Assembly (NCBI RefSeq): GCF_019061305.1
Contig: NZ_JAHQZT010000009.1
Coordinates: 111,719 to 175,718, forward strand
Direction: 5' to 3'
Source: Marinobacterium weihaiense
GTDB taxonomy: Bacteria > Pseudomonadota > Gammaproteobacteria > Pseudomonadales > Balneatricaceae
DNA length: 64,000 nucleotides
Below the pieces are notes generated by a model. That model ran no database searches and was not told where the DNA came from. It saw nothing but the letters and a program-made list of their open reading frames with translations. Each line of letters starts with the position of its first letter. The first letter of the stretch is position 1. The position numbers and the translations under genes are program-made. Shown here in pieces: positions 54,750-63,958 of this stretch.

Positions 54750-55126
54750 GGTTTTATAGCTTCGTAGTGTTCTTCAAACATGACCAGTGCATCGACGTTG
54801 TAGAACATCGGCACGCGAACTTCATAGACCAGGTCAAAATACATCACGCCTTCTTCAAGACGGATCTTGAGCGAGTCCTTTTCGGGCAGCTCGACCTGGT
54901 TGATGTAAAACTTCTTGTCCATGTCTCGGCGCAGCTCACGCAGAGACTTGGACAGTTCATCCGGATCCTCACTGGCCGCCTTGACGATCGAGTTGATCGT
55001 GGCGTGATCCCAGTAGGGCGAAAACAGCTTGAAACCGACGGCGAAGAAGATACCCGCCACGATCAGACCGATCAGGGTCGAGGTAAATGAAGCGCCTCGT
55101 TGAAAGTGTGCAACGCCTTTATCCAT
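54746..55126 (-). CDS. DUF4845 membrane protein
   Basis: About 126 residues from the second ATG; an earlier ATG at 55135 directly abuts the AGAGG site and is less likely. A pilin-like N-terminus ([26 protein letters not shown]) is a single helix; the rest, starting [21 protein letters not shown], is periplasmic. The gene is nearly always between lepB and rnc in gammaproteobacteria, but its function is not established. Coupled to rnc by ATGA. Confidence 0.85.
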   Translation of the reverse strand: MDKGVAHFQRGASFTSTLIGLIVAGIFFAVGFKLFSPYWDHATINSIVKAASEDPDELSKSLRELRRDMDKKFYINQVELPEKDSLKIRLEEGVMYFDLVYEVRVPMFYNVDALVMFEEHYEAIKP

Positions 55127-55138
55127 GCAATCCATCCT

Positions 55139-55951
55139 CTAGTTTATGCGACGAACATCACTGAAGTCGGGCAGGCTGAACAGCCCCTCCCAATGCATCC
55201 ATACTGCGGTGGCTTTGCCAACCAGCAACTCTTCCGGCACAAAGCCCCAGTAACGGCTGTCCTTGCTGTTATCACGGTTATCGCCCAGCACGAAATAGTG
55301 CCCTGGCGGTACTTCCCAGCTGCCATCGATCACCGGACCGTGGACATCACGGTAGATCCGGTGTGGCTCTCCGGCCAGCGCCTCGTTCAGCAACAGTTGC
55401 TGCGGCCGTGCCGGCGGCAGCTTGGCCAGCAGCGTTTGCTGCTGGGGCACGCCATTCACGTAGAGAATCTTGTCACGGTAGGTGATGGTATCCCCCGGCA
55501 CGCCGACCACTCGCTTGATAAAGTTGATGCTGGTGTCTTCAGGATAGCGGAAGACGATGACATCTCCATGCTGCGGATCATGGTTGGCAAGGATTCGGGT
55601 ATTCACCACCGGCAGGCGCAGGCCGTAGTGATACTTGTTGACCAGGATGAAATCACCGATTTTCAGGGTCGGCAGCATGGACCCAGACGGAATCTGGAAC
55701 GGCTCATAGAGGAAGGAGCGCAACACCAGCACCGCCAGCAGCACCGGAAACATTGAACGCGAGGTGTCCGCCCAGCCCGGCTGCCGCAGCAGCGCCTTGC
55801 GCTGTGGCTCCGGTAGCGCGTGCTCAGCCTGCTCCTCGGCAGCCTGCAATGCCAGACGACGCTTGGGCGCGAACACCAAATGGTCCAGTAGCCAAAGTAC
55901 GCCGGTGAGCGCGGTCACCAGTACCAGTATCAGTGAAAAATCCAGGTTCAT
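55139..55951 (-). CDS. lepB: Signal peptidase I
   Basis: 270 residues. Two N-terminal membrane helices (SLILVLVTALTGVLWLLDHLV; MFPVLLAVLVLRSFL) flank a basic cytoplasmic loop. The catalytic Ser is in IPSGSMLPTLKIGDFILVNK near residue 91 and the general-base Lys in FIKRVVGVPGDTITY. Also GDNRDNSKDSRYWGFVPEEL. It removes signal peptides from exported proteins. It is 12 bp after lepA. Confidence 0.98.
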   Translation of the reverse strand: MNLDFSLILVLVTALTGVLWLLDHLVFAPKRRLALQAAEEQAEHALPEPQRKALLRQPGWADTSRSMFPVLLAVLVLRSFLYEPFQIPSGSMLPTLKIGDFILVNKYHYGLRLPVVNTRILANHDPQHGDVIVFRYPEDTSINFIKRVVGVPGDTITYRDKILYVNGVPQQQTLLAKLPPARPQQLLLNEALAGEPHRIYRDVHGPVIDGSWEVPPGHYFVLGDNRDNSKDSRYWGFVPEELLVGKATAVWMHWEGLFSLPDFSDVRRIN

Positions 55952-55963
55952 GTTTGCTACGCC

Positions 55964-57763
55964 TTAACTGTCGACCTTAAGCACGGCCAGGAAAGCGTCC
56001 TGCGGAATTTCCACACGGCCCACCTGCTTCATGCGCTTTTTGCCTTCCTTCTGTTTCGCCAACAGTTTCTTCTTGCGGCTAACGTCACCGCCGTAACACT
56101 TGGCGGTTACATTCTTGCGCAGCGCCTTGACGGTGGTACGGGCGATAACCTTACCGCCCAGTGCCGCCTGAATGGCCACATCGAACATCTGTCGCGGAAT
56201 CAGCTCTTTCATCTTTTCACACAACTGACGACCGCGGTATTCGGCATTGTCACGGTGCAGTATCACCGCCAGCGCATCCACGCGTTCACCGTTGATAAGA
56301 ATATCCATGCGCACCAGCTTGGCGGCTTCAAAGCGCTGGAAGTTGTACTCCAGCGAGGCGTAGCCGCGACTGACCGACTTGAGGCGGTCGAAGAAATCCA
56401 GTACGACTTCCGCCATCGGCAGCTCGTAGGTGACCTGTACCTGCTTGCCGACAAAGTGCATGTTTTTCTGCACACCACGCTTTTCCACACACAGGCCGAT
56501 GACCTGACCCAAATACTCTTCCGGTACCAGAATATTGGCCAGCACGATCGGCTCGCGCATTTCGCGGATGGATCCAGGGTCCGGTAGCTTGGAGGGGCTA
56601 TCGATGTAGACGACATCACCGTTGTTAAGCTCGATCTCGTACACCACGGTTGGCGCGGTGGTTACCAGATCCATGTCGTATTCGCGCTCCAGACGCTCCT
56701 GGATGATCTCCATATGCAGCATACCCAGGAAGCCACAGCGGAAACCGAACCCGAGTGCGTCGGAACTTTCCGGTTCATAGAACAGGGATGCGTCGTTCAG
56801 GGTCAGCTTTTCCAATGCATCACGGAAATCTTCGTAATCATCGGCACTGACCGGGAACAGGCCGGCATAGACCTGCGGCTGAACCTTCTGGAAGCCCGGC
56901 AGGCTTTCCACATCCGGTTGTTTGGCGGGCACCAGGGTGTCACCTACGGGAGCACCGTGGATATCCTTGATACCTGCAACCACAAAGCCGACTTCACCAG
57001 CACGCAGTACGCCGGTTTCCTTGCGCTTGGGCGTAAAAATGCCAACCGAATCGACCTGGTGTGCTTGACCGGTAGACTTCATGATGATTTTGTCTTTCTT
57101 GTTCAACGTGCCCTGTTTGACACGCACCAACGATACCACGCCCAGGTAGTTGTCAAACCAGGAGTCGATGATCAGCGCCTGCAACGGTGCATCCACATCA
57201 CCTTCCGGCGGCGGTATAACACGCACCAGCGCTTCCAGCACATCCTCAATTCCCATGCCGGTTTTAGCTGAGCAGGCGATGGCTTCGGTCGCATCTATGC
57301 CGATCACTTCCTCGATTTCCTGGCGCACGCGATCGGGGTCTGCCTGCGGCAGATCCATTTTGTTCAGCACTGGCAGTACTTCCAGCTCCTGCTCGATGGC
57401 GGTGTAGCAGTTGGCGACCGACTGGGCTTCAACCCCCTGAGCGGCGTCAACGACCAATAGCGCACCTTCACAGGCAAACAGCGAGCGAGACACTTCGTAG
57501 GAGAAGTCCACATGCCCCGGGGTGTCGATGAAGTTCAGCTGGTAAGTGTTGCCGTCTTTGGCATGGTAATCCAGCGTGACACTCTGAGCCTTGATGGTAA
57601 TGCCGCGCTCACGCTCCAGCTCCATAGAGTCGAGTACCTGAGCCGCCATCTCACGGTCCGACAGCCCGCCGCAGGTTTGGATAATGCGATCCGACAGGGT
57701 GGATTTGCCATGGTCGATATGGGCGATGATCGAGAAATTACGAATATGATTCAGGTTACTCAC
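55964..57763 (-). CDS. lepA: Elongation factor 4 (LepA GTPase)
   Basis: 599 residues, standard length, with a GTG start (57761-57763). GTPase motifs [15 protein letters not shown] near residue 13-27, [14 protein letters not shown]. Then EF-G-like domains II and III, the V domain, and the LepA-specific C-terminal domain ([23 protein letters not shown]). Ribosome-associated GTPase affecting translation initiation or back-translocation. Precedes lepB in the same unit. Confidence 0.98.
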   Translation of the reverse strand: MSNLNHIRNFSIIAHIDHGKSTLSDRIIQTCGGLSDREMAAQVLDSMELERERGITIKAQSVTLDYHAKDGNTYQLNFIDTPGHVDFSYEVSRSLFACEGALLVVDAAQGVEAQSVANCYTAIEQELEVLPVLNKMDLPQADPDRVRQEIEEVIGIDATEAIACSAKTGMGIEDVLEALVRVIPPPEGDVDAPLQALIIDSWFDNYLGVVSLVRVKQGTLNKKDKIIMKSTGQAHQVDSVGIFTPKRKETGVLRAGEVGFVVAGIKDIHGAPVGDTLVPAKQPDVESLPGFQKVQPQVYAGLFPVSADDYEDFRDALEKLTLNDASLFYEPESSDALGFGFRCGFLGMLHMEIIQERLEREYDMDLVTTAPTVVYEIELNNGDVVYIDSPSKLPDPGSIREMREPIVLANILVPEEYLGQVIGLCVEKRGVQKNMHFVGKQVQVTYELPMAEVVLDFFDRLKSVSRGYASLEYNFQRFEAAKLVRMDILINGERVDALAVILHRDNAEYRGRQLCEKMKELIPRQMFDVAIQAALGGKVIARTTVKALRKNVTAKCYGGDVSRKKKLLAKQKEGKKRMKQVGRVEIPQDAFLAVLKVDS

Positions 57764-57867
57764 GATAGGGCTACCCGACTCCAGCTGAAAACAGGTTAAT
57801 AAGAAGCACGCAGTTTAACGCAAGAAGGGGTAGCAGGTCATCAGAACCGGCTCCCCTTCCCCCACAA

Positions 57868-57892
57868 TAAACAAGGGGGCCAAAGCCCCCTT
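57868..57892 (-). terminator. Terminator after the DegP-like gene
   Basis: AAGGGGGC / GCCCCCTT with a four-base loop; on the minus strand GTTTATTG follows. It lies 10 bp beyond the protease stop and separates it from lepA. Confidence 0.75.
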
Positions 57893-57902
57893 GATACAAT
57901 AC

Positions 57903-59306
57903 TCAGTTTGGTTTCAGCGCAATGAACAGCGGACTGCCCCGGCGCACGATGCGCACCGGCACCGATCGCTTGTCCGGCAAATCGGCCACAATGCGCTTGA
58001 ATTGCTCCAGGGTTTCCACTCGCTCGCCGTTGAGCATGGTAATGACATCGCCACGGCTCAGGCCGGCGCGTGCACCCGCGCCTTCCTCAACCCGCTCGAC
58101 AATAACGCCGGAGCGCAAGTTCCACTTTTCCTGCAGTTCTTCCGGCAGCGGTGCCACGACCAGCCCCAGACGACTGGTCTCCACCGGCTCCTCTGCCGGC
58201 ACGGCAGCCTGGACATTCTCGTCCGGCAAGCGCCCGATGGTGACATCAATGGTTTGGCGACGGCCCTGACGAATAACTTCCACCTCAGCCGTCTCGCCCG
58301 GCTTGACGCGCCCGACCAGCGGCGGCAGGTCAGATGACAAGGTGACCGCATGATCATTGAAGGACAGGATGATATCACCTTCCTGCAAACCGGCCGCACC
58401 GGCCGGGCTATCCGGCAATACCTTGGCAATCAGGGCACCGGCAGGCTTGCGCAGACCGAAGGATTCGGCCAGATCACGATTCACTTCCTGAATGATCACG
58501 CCCAGCCAGCCACGCTCGACAAAGCCCTGCCCTTTGAGCTGTTCGGAGACCTCCAGGGCCACATCGATCGGGATGGCAAATGAAAGCCCCATGAAGCCGC
58601 CAGAGCGGGTGTAAATCTGCGAGTTGATGCCAACCACTTCCCCTTCCAGATTGAACAAGGGGCCACCAGAATTGCCGGGGTTGATGGCAACATCGGTCTG
58701 AATGAAGGGGACATAGTTTTCATTGGCCAGGGCGCGCTCGGTGGCACTGACGATACCGGCAGTGACACTGTGATCGAATCCAAAGGGAGAACCGATGGCC
58801 AGCACCCATTCGCCCACCTTGAGCTCATCAGATTGTCCCAGACGAACCACCGGCAGGTTGTCGGCATCGATCTTCAGCAACGCCACATCGGTTCGCTGGT
58901 CGGACCCTACCACCTGCGCTTCCAGTTCTCGCCGATCGTTCAAGCGCACCATGATCTGGTCGGCGTCCTTAATGACATGGTGATTGGTCAGAATGAAGCC
59001 GTCACGCGAGATGATGAAGCCAGAACCCAGTGATTGAGGCGCCTTGTGTGGGCGCTCACGAAACTGGGGCATATCACGGAAGAAATGACGGAAAATCTCG
59101 GGAATGTCCTCGCCGTTGGGGCCATGAAACTGACCGAATGGCGTGGAAATGCGTCCGCCATCCTGCTTCTGCACCGTGCTGATGTTAACGACTGCTGGCG
59201 AGGCTTCCTCAACCAGTTCGGTGAAATCCGGCAACGCTGCTGCGTGGGCCAAAGGCGCCAGCAGGCAGGCAAACACAAGAACAAGACTGAATTTAATGCG
59301 CTTCAT
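57903..59306 (-). CDS. degP: DegP/MucD-family periplasmic serine protease
   Basis: About 467 residues from ATG 59304-59306 (AAAGGTG ahead). Signal peptide KRIKFSLVLVFACLLAPLAHA. Trypsin-like domain with catalytic His in LTNHHVIKDAD, Asp in QRTDVALLKID and Ser in NPGNSGGPLFNLEGEVVG. Two PDZ domains follow (LGVIIQEVNRDLAESFGLRK; SGVIVERVEEGAGARAGLSRG). It degrades misfolded envelope proteins and is part of the sigma-E stress block. In Pseudomonas the equivalent is mucD. Confidence 0.97.
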   Translation of the reverse strand: MKRIKFSLVLVFACLLAPLAHAAALPDFTELVEEASPAVVNISTVQKQDGGRISTPFGQFHGPNGEDIPEIFRHFFRDMPQFRERPHKAPQSLGSGFIISRDGFILTNHHVIKDADQIMVRLNDRRELEAQVVGSDQRTDVALLKIDADNLPVVRLGQSDELKVGEWVLAIGSPFGFDHSVTAGIVSATERALANENYVPFIQTDVAINPGNSGGPLFNLEGEVVGINSQIYTRSGGFMGLSFAIPIDVALEVSEQLKGQGFVERGWLGVIIQEVNRDLAESFGLRKPAGALIAKVLPDSPAGAAGLQEGDIILSFNDHAVTLSSDLPPLVGRVKPGETAEVEVIRQGRRQTIDVTIGRLPDENVQAAVPAEEPVETSRLGLVVAPLPEELQEKWNLRSGVIVERVEEGAGARAGLSRGDVITMLNGERVETLEQFKRIVADLPDKRSVPVRIVRRGSPLFIALKPN

Positions 59307-59323
59307 TAAAGTCACCTTTCTGT

Positions 59324-59758
59324 TCACAGAGTTCTGAGCAATACCGGCTGATAGCGTTTGCCTGTCATGCGTCCGCTACTCCAGCGCCGAGCCATTATAA
59401 AACCGATCATCATCAGTCCCAGTGACAACAGCACCTGCTGCCACTCGGGCCAGGCAAACCCGCTGCCAACCAGGGCACCCAAAATCAGCAGAGCCAGCGG
59501 CAGCAGATACAACAGCAGTGATGCGCGCATCAGACTGCCCTCTTCAAGCCCGATCATCACCTGCTGTCCGGGGGAAACGAGAATGGCATCCGGGTTGTCG
59601 ACATCAATCTCAACCGTTTTGCCTTCTCTCCACTCGGACAGCACGCCAGTGGCACAGTTCGATTTGCTGGCACACTGGGCACAGGCGCTGTTGCGCGCCG
59701 CTATGACGCGCACGCCGTCGTGCCCAATGGCACTGACGACGGCAAGCTCTTCAATCAT
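59324..59758 (-). CDS. rseC: SoxR-reducing system protein RseC
   Basis: 144 residues. N-terminal domain with a four-Cys pattern reduced to CAQCASKSNC (near residue 25-36), then two membrane helices (ASLLLYLLPLALLILGALVG; QVLLSLGLMMIGFIMARRW). RseC/MucC proteins modulate sigma-E activity or supply electrons to the Rsx system. It sits between the anti-sigma gene and degP, with 3 bp separating it from the former. Confidence 0.93.
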   Translation of the reverse strand: MIEELAVVSAIGHDGVRVIAARNSACAQCASKSNCATGVLSEWREGKTVEIDVDNPDAILVSPGQQVMIGLEEGSLMRASLLLYLLPLALLILGALVGSGFAWPEWQQVLLSLGLMMIGFIMARRWSSGRMTGKRYQPVLLRTL

Positions 59759-59761
59759 GGA

Positions 59762-60583
59762 TTAGCGCTCGGGCTGCACGGCACTGGCGATACGATCGGC
59801 AATCATCAGAGGGACATCACCGACCACGGTGACGAAGTGCTCGCCACGCTGCTTGCCAACCGCAATGTAGCCATCCGCCTGGGCGACACCTTCAGGAAGG
59901 CTCTGGTGCCCCAACTCTTCCACGCTAACCGAAAAGGCGTCACGGCCATTGGCAAATACCATAACCTCGCCGTGCGGGAGCAACTCATGGCGCACGATAG
60001 AGTAGCCTTCCGGCATCCAGCGCGTGCTCCACTGAGGGGCGCGCTGGGCACTGATCAAATGCTGGTGCTGATCAATATATTTCTTCAGTCCATCAGATAG
60101 CCGTATCACATCCGCAGACTCATATTGCGGCAAAACCGGTGCACTGCCGCCCAGTCGGGTGCGCAGGAGATCTTGGGATGCATCGCCGGCCGGCAGGGCA
60201 AAGCCCGGCGCCGGCGAGGGCGCATCGGAGAAGTTACCGGCCCCGAGAATAACCACGGCCGTGACCGAAGCCGCCACCGCCATACTGCTGACCGAGCGCC
60301 ACCAGCGGCTGACAGCACTGCGGCGGGCGGGCGTGGCCGGGGCATCATAGGCCGATACGTGATAGCTGGGCTCCTGTTCCAAGGCCGACATAACCGCACC
60401 GCTGATGTCGATGCTTACCTGAGACTGGGCTTCGCCTTTGAGGCTGCTACGAGCCACCTGATAGCGACGCCACTGCTGTCTAAGTTCAGGGGTGTGTTGA
60501 ATCTGCTCCAGTGTACGGCGCAATTCAAATTCGCCAACCTCACCGTCCATAAGTGCGGAGATGGATTCGTTAGCTTTATGCAT
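59762..60583 (-). CDS. rseA: Anti-sigma-E factor RseA fused to an RseB C-terminal-like domain
   Basis: About 273 residues from ATG 60581-60583 (GAGGAAT ahead); the longer frame is unlikely. Residues 1-70 are the RseA/MucA cytoplasmic anti-sigma domain (NESISALMDGEVGEFELRR, LRQQWRRYQVARSSLKG). One membrane helix at about 98-117 (SSMAVAASVTAVVILGAG). A linker of about 70 residues follows. Residues 189-273 (WMPEGYSIVRHELL, VMVFANGRDAFSVSVEEL, HFVTVVGDVPLMIADRIASA) resemble the C-terminal domain of RseB/MucB, which normally is a separate periplasmic protein. No rseB gene follows; rseC does. The protein is thus a probable RseA-RseB_C fusion lacking RseB's lipid-sensing N-domain. The homology call is by eye. 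Confidence 0.85.
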   Translation of the reverse strand: MHKANESISALMDGEVGEFELRRTLEQIQHTPELRQQWRRYQVARSSLKGEAQSQVSIDISGAVMSALEQEPSYHVSAYDAPATPARRSAVSRWWRSVSSMAVAASVTAVVILGAGNFSDAPSPAPGFALPAGDASQDLLRTRLGGSAPVLPQYESADVIRLSDGLKKYIDQHQHLISAQRAPQWSTRWMPEGYSIVRHELLPHGEVMVFANGRDAFSVSVEELGHQSLPEGVAQADGYIAVGKQRGEHFVTVVGDVPLMIADRIASAVQPER

Positions 60584-60627
60584 GGCTATTCCTCGAGTGC
60601 CATAAGGGCAAACATCTTTCAACTCGA

Positions 60628-61215
60628 TTAATTGGCGAGCAGAGGGGCGATCTCCTTGTCGATCGCCTCTCGTGCTCGGAAGATCCTCGACCTGACGGTA
60701 CCGACGGGACACTCCATCACATTGGCAATGTCCTCATAGCTCATTCCCTCGAACTCGCGCAAAGTGAGCGCCACTCTCAGGTCTTCTGGCAGACGATCCA
60801 GTGTCGTCTTAACCACCCGCTCGAGCTCATCTCGATACAGTGAACGCTCTGGCGTATCCAGATCTCGCAACTCTGACTCATTGCCGATGTACTGCGCATC
60901 GTCCACATCAACGTCAACATCCGGTGGCCGCCGACTGCGCGATACCAGATGGTTTTTGGCCGTATTGATCGCAATGCGATACAGCCAGGTATAAAAGGCA
61001 CTGTCACCACGAAAGCCCGGCAGCGCCCGGTAGGCCTTTATAAATGCCTCCTGGGCAACATCCATCGCTTCGTGCTGGTCGTATACATAGCGGCCGATCA
61101 GCCCGATGATCTTGTGTTGGTACTGCTTGACCAGAAGATCGAAGGCGTGTTTATCGCCCGCCTGTACACGCTTGACCAGTACCTGATCACTGGCTGCCTG
61201 ACTCTCGTTAGACAC
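60628..61215 (-). CDS. rpoE: RNA polymerase sigma-E factor
   Basis: 195 residues, GTG start (61213-61215) 7 bp behind AAGGA. ECF sigma factor: region 2 (AFDLLVKQYQHKIIGLIGRY; DVAQEAFIKAYRALPGFRG, AFYTWLYRIAINTAKNHL), region 4 (LPEDLRVALTLREFEGMSYE; IANVMECPVGTVRSRIFRAR). It directs the envelope-stress regulon (AlgU in Pseudomonas). A sigma-E-type promoter lies upstream, implying autoregulation, and the anti-sigma gene follows after 44 bp. Confidence 0.98.
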   Translation of the reverse strand: MSNESQAASDQVLVKRVQAGDKHAFDLLVKQYQHKIIGLIGRYVYDQHEAMDVAQEAFIKAYRALPGFRGDSAFYTWLYRIAINTAKNHLVSRSRRPPDVDVDVDDAQYIGNESELRDLDTPERSLYRDELERVVKTTLDRLPEDLRVALTLREFEGMSYEDIANVMECPVGTVRSRIFRAREAIDKEIAPLLAN

Positions 61216-61346
61216 TCGGTATCCTTAATTAAGTCACTGCGACTATCATCCCCTGCAGGAACCACAAGGGGCTTATTCAAATCGATGCAGTATGTAACGC
61301 CGACCTAATCCATTGCAACCTCATGTCTACAGCAGGCACGCAATGG

Positions 61347-61375
61347 TAAGAACCTGTACCCTGACTTAAGTTCCC
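61347..61375 (-). promoter_or_regulatory. Sigma-E-type promoter of rpoE
   Basis: On the minus strand GGGAACTT (61368-61375), a 16-bp spacer and TCTTA (61347-61351) closely match the sigma-E consensus GGAACTT-N16-TCTGA/TCAAA. The start would be near 61340, leaving a leader of about 125 nt. Sigma-E autoregulation is well known in related bacteria. Confidence 0.75.
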
Positions 61376-61397
61376 GAAAAATTAGTTGGTTGTCAGG

Positions 61398-61427
61398 CTT
61401 ACACTCATCGGTTTGAGCCCCCATAAT
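61398..61427 (+). promoter_or_regulatory. Weak putative nadB promoter
   Basis: CTTACA (61398-61403), an 18-bp spacer and CATAAT (61422-61427). The -10 is good and the -35 modest. It would start about 22 bp before the nadB ATG. Confidence 0.35.
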
Positions 61428-61456
61428 AGATCGCAGCAAACGTACGGAATGTGAAT

Positions 61457-63094
61457 ATGAGCTCTAGCCAAGGCACCCCTCTGGATTACGATGTACTGGT
61501 CATCGGTAGCGGCGCAGCCGGTCTGACGCTAGCCCTGCAGCTGCCTTCCTCTACCCGTGTTGCCGTTCTAAGCAAGGCCTCCTTTGAAAGTGGATCGACC
61601 TGGATGGCACAAGGCGGCATTGCGGCCGTCCTGGATCCGTCAGACAGCTGTCAGGATCATATCCACGATACGCTGGTTGCAGGCGCTCACCTGAGCAGAC
61701 CCGGTGCCGTAGAGCATATCGTTGAACAGGGAGCCGCCGGCATACAGTGGCTGATCGACCAGGGCGTACCCTTTACACGTGAAGGCGACCACTATCACTT
61801 GACGCAGGAAGGCGGCCACTCAAGCCGTCGTATCATCCACGCCGCGGACGCAACCGGCCGGGCGGTTCATGAAATTCTGCTGCAACGGGCACGGTCCGCT
61901 AGCAACATCACGCTACTGGACCAGCACGTTGCCATTGACCTGATCACCCGGCGCAAACTGCGCCTGCCAAACAACCGCTGCATGGGTGCTTATGTCCTGA
62001 ACAAGCATACCGGTCACGTACAGGCCTTCCGAGCCGGGCAGATCGTATTGGCCACTGGCGGTGCAGCCAAGGCTTACCTGTATACCAGCAACAGTGACGG
62101 CTCTACCGGCGATGGCATCGCCATGGCCTGGCGTGCCGGCTGCCGTGTAGCCAACATGGAATTCAACCAGTTCCATCCAACCTGCCTGTATCACCCGCAG
62201 GCTAAATCATTCCTGATCAGTGAAGCGGTGCGTGGCGAGGGAGGACGGCTGCTGCTGCCGGACGGTACCCGTTTCATGCCCGACTTTGACGAGCGCGCCG
62301 AACTCGCTCCCCGGGATATCGTGGCACGCGCCATCGACCATGAAATGAAGCGCCTGGGATGTGACTGCGTTTATCTGGATATTTCACACCGGCCAGCAGG
62401 TTTTATCCGCGAGCACTTCCCCACCATCCATCAGCGCTGCCTGGAGTATGGCATCGACATCACCCGTGATCCGATTCCGGTCGTGCCTGCGGCTCACTAC
62501 ACCTGTGGCGGCGTGATGACAGATGAACATGGCAGAACGGACCTGGATGGCCTGTATGCCATTGGTGAAACGGCTTTTACCGGTTTACATGGCGCCAACC
62601 GTCTAGCCTCCAACTCACTACTGGAGTGCATCGTGCTCGGTATGGCCGCAGCGGATGCCATCACCCGGGAAACCGGTGCCAACGCACGGGAGCAGGTCGA
62701 AATTCCCCAGTGGGATGAATCGCTGGTCACCAATTCAGACGAGGACGTTATCATTTCACACAACTGGGATGAGCTGCGACGCTTCATGTGGGACTATGTC
62801 GGCATCGTGCGCACAACCAAGCGCCTGCAGCGGGCACAGCATCGTATCGAACTTCTGTTGCAGGAAATTGCTGAGTATTACAGCAATTACCGTATCGGTG
62901 CCGACCTGATCGAGCTGCGCAACCTGGCCACCGTTGCTGAATTGATTATTCGCAGCGCTATCGGCCGCAAGGAAAGCCGTGGCCTTCACTACACGCTGGA
63001 TTACCCGGCCGCATCACAGGAGCGCCGGGACACAATCTTGGCACCGGTCAATTTTCAGTGGCCGGGGGCGGTGCGAGAGGAGCAGCCAAAGTGA
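61457..63094 (+). CDS. nadB: L-aspartate oxidase
   Basis: About 545 residues from ATG 61457; the in-frame GTG at 61451 is less likely. FAD-binding [20 protein letters not shown] near residue 12-31, [18 protein letters not shown] near residue 49-66, [28 protein letters not shown]-like [18 protein letters not shown] near residue 341 and [20 protein letters not shown]. It oxidises aspartate to iminoaspartate for NAD synthesis. It is divergent from rpoE, and its 3' end overlaps the convergent ygfX gene by 47 bp. Confidence 0.98.
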   Translation: MSSSQGTPLDYDVLVIGSGAAGLTLALQLPSSTRVAVLSKASFESGSTWMAQGGIAAVLDPSDSCQDHIHDTLVAGAHLSRPGAVEHIVEQGAAGIQWLIDQGVPFTREGDHYHLTQEGGHSSRRIIHAADATGRAVHEILLQRARSASNITLLDQHVAIDLITRRKLRLPNNRCMGAYVLNKHTGHVQAFRAGQIVLATGGAAKAYLYTSNSDGSTGDGIAMAWRAGCRVANMEFNQFHPTCLYHPQAKSFLISEAVRGEGGRLLLPDGTRFMPDFDERAELAPRDIVARAIDHEMKRLGCDCVYLDISHRPAGFIREHFPTIHQRCLEYGIDITRDPIPVVPAAHYTCGGVMTDEHGRTDLDGLYAIGETAFTGLHGANRLASNSLLECIVLGMAAADAITRETGANAREQVEIPQWDESLVTNSDEDVIISHNWDELRRFMWDYVGIVRTTKRLQRAQHRIELLLQEIAEYYSNYRIGADLIELRNLATVAELIIRSAIGRKESRGLHYTLDYPAASQERRDTILAPVNFQWPGAVREEQPK

Positions 63095-63518
63095 TGGCCA
63101 CGTGCAGACGCCGGGCAGAGTCTGGTGAGAGGCAATAAGGAGTCAGCCAGAGCCAGCAGGGAAGTCCTCTGTCCCGACGCTGCACAACAAGCAATTGCAC
63201 AATGCCAGGAATGGAAAGAGATCGACAAATTTCATCAACGGGTACCCACTGACCGGAGCCCGTCAGCACCGACATCATTCTGTGCTCCACATCCCAATTC
63301 AGGCTCATGATGCGGTCCTCCCGGCACTTTCTCAACTGCAGCCGGCAAATCAAACCTCCTGTCATCACATAGCTGATCAAGGACAGCCATTTGCGATCAC
63401 TTTCCATCGGCATACCAGCCAGAGCCAGTATGCCGATGGAAAACGTCAACAGGTATAGAATGCGCAACGGCCTGTCGCCACTGCGCACATGCACCTCAAT
63501 CGGGCTGAACGCGTTCAA
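63048..63518 (-). CDS. ygfX: YgfX-family membrane protein
   Basis: 156 residues. Two membrane helices near the N-terminus ([38 protein letters not shown]) and a cytoplasmic domain ([20 protein letters not shown]). This is the YgfX (CptA) pattern, usually encoded next to sdhE (ygfY). It overlaps sdhE by 23 bp. Its C-terminus extends about 20 residues beyond the E. coli protein, into the antisense of nadB. Function in the family is debated (toxin or SdhE partner). Confidence 0.8.
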   Translation of the reverse strand: MNAFSPIEVHVRSGDRPLRILYLLTFSIGILALAGMPMESDRKWLSLISYVMTGGLICRLQLRKCREDRIMSLNWDVEHRMMSVLTGSGQWVPVDEICRSLSIPGIVQLLVVQRRDRGLPCWLWLTPYCLSPDSARRLHVAITLAAPLAPPPATEN

Positions 63519-63750
63519 GGATCAGGTCCACAATCCGCTTATGGTCAGGATCGGCCGGTTCTTCACGCTGCATGAACCATACAAACAGATCTTGATCTTC
63601 ACAGTCCAACAGCTTTACAAAGCGCTCCTGATCTTCCAGTGGCAGATCACGGAAAGCTTCCTGCATGAAAGGCACAAACAATACATCCAACTCCAGCATG
63701 CCACGACGGCACTGCCAAGTCAGACGACGGACATCATCTTCTGTATACAT
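63496..63750 (-). CDS. sdhE: FAD assembly factor SdhE
   Basis: About 84 residues from the ATG at 63748-63750, preceded by CGGGAAA; two earlier in-frame ATGs reach 63768. The RGxxE motif is present (CRRGMLELDVLF near residue 15), as are DQERFVKLLDCEDQDLFVWF. The protein promotes covalent FAD attachment to succinate dehydrogenase. It overlaps the downstream ygfX gene. Confidence 0.95.
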   Translation of the reverse strand: MYTEDDVRRLTWQCRRGMLELDVLFVPFMQEAFRDLPLEDQERFVKLLDCEDQDLFVWFMQREEPADPDHKRIVDLILERVQPD

Positions 63751-63914
63751 CTGCATTTCCCGGTGCATTTAACAACAAAGACATGGTCTGCATCTTACCC
63801 TTAGACACACGGTAGGACCATCCCCAGACCTTCTGACAGGTAGGCGCGTGTGACAAGCGACAAGACCCTGGTTGTTACGCACCGTGGCAGTAGCCGGAGC
63901 AGAAGCCCAAACGC

Positions 63915-63946
63915 AAAAACCCCGATCTCAACGAGACCGGGGTTTT
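63915..63946 (-). terminator. Terminator of the rRNA operon
   Basis: AAAACCCCGATCTC / GAGACCGGGGTTTT (one mismatch) with a short loop; on the minus strand TTTTT follows. It is located 12 bp beyond the 3' end of 5S rRNA. Confidence 0.9.
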
Positions 63947-63958
63947 CACTGAATAAAT

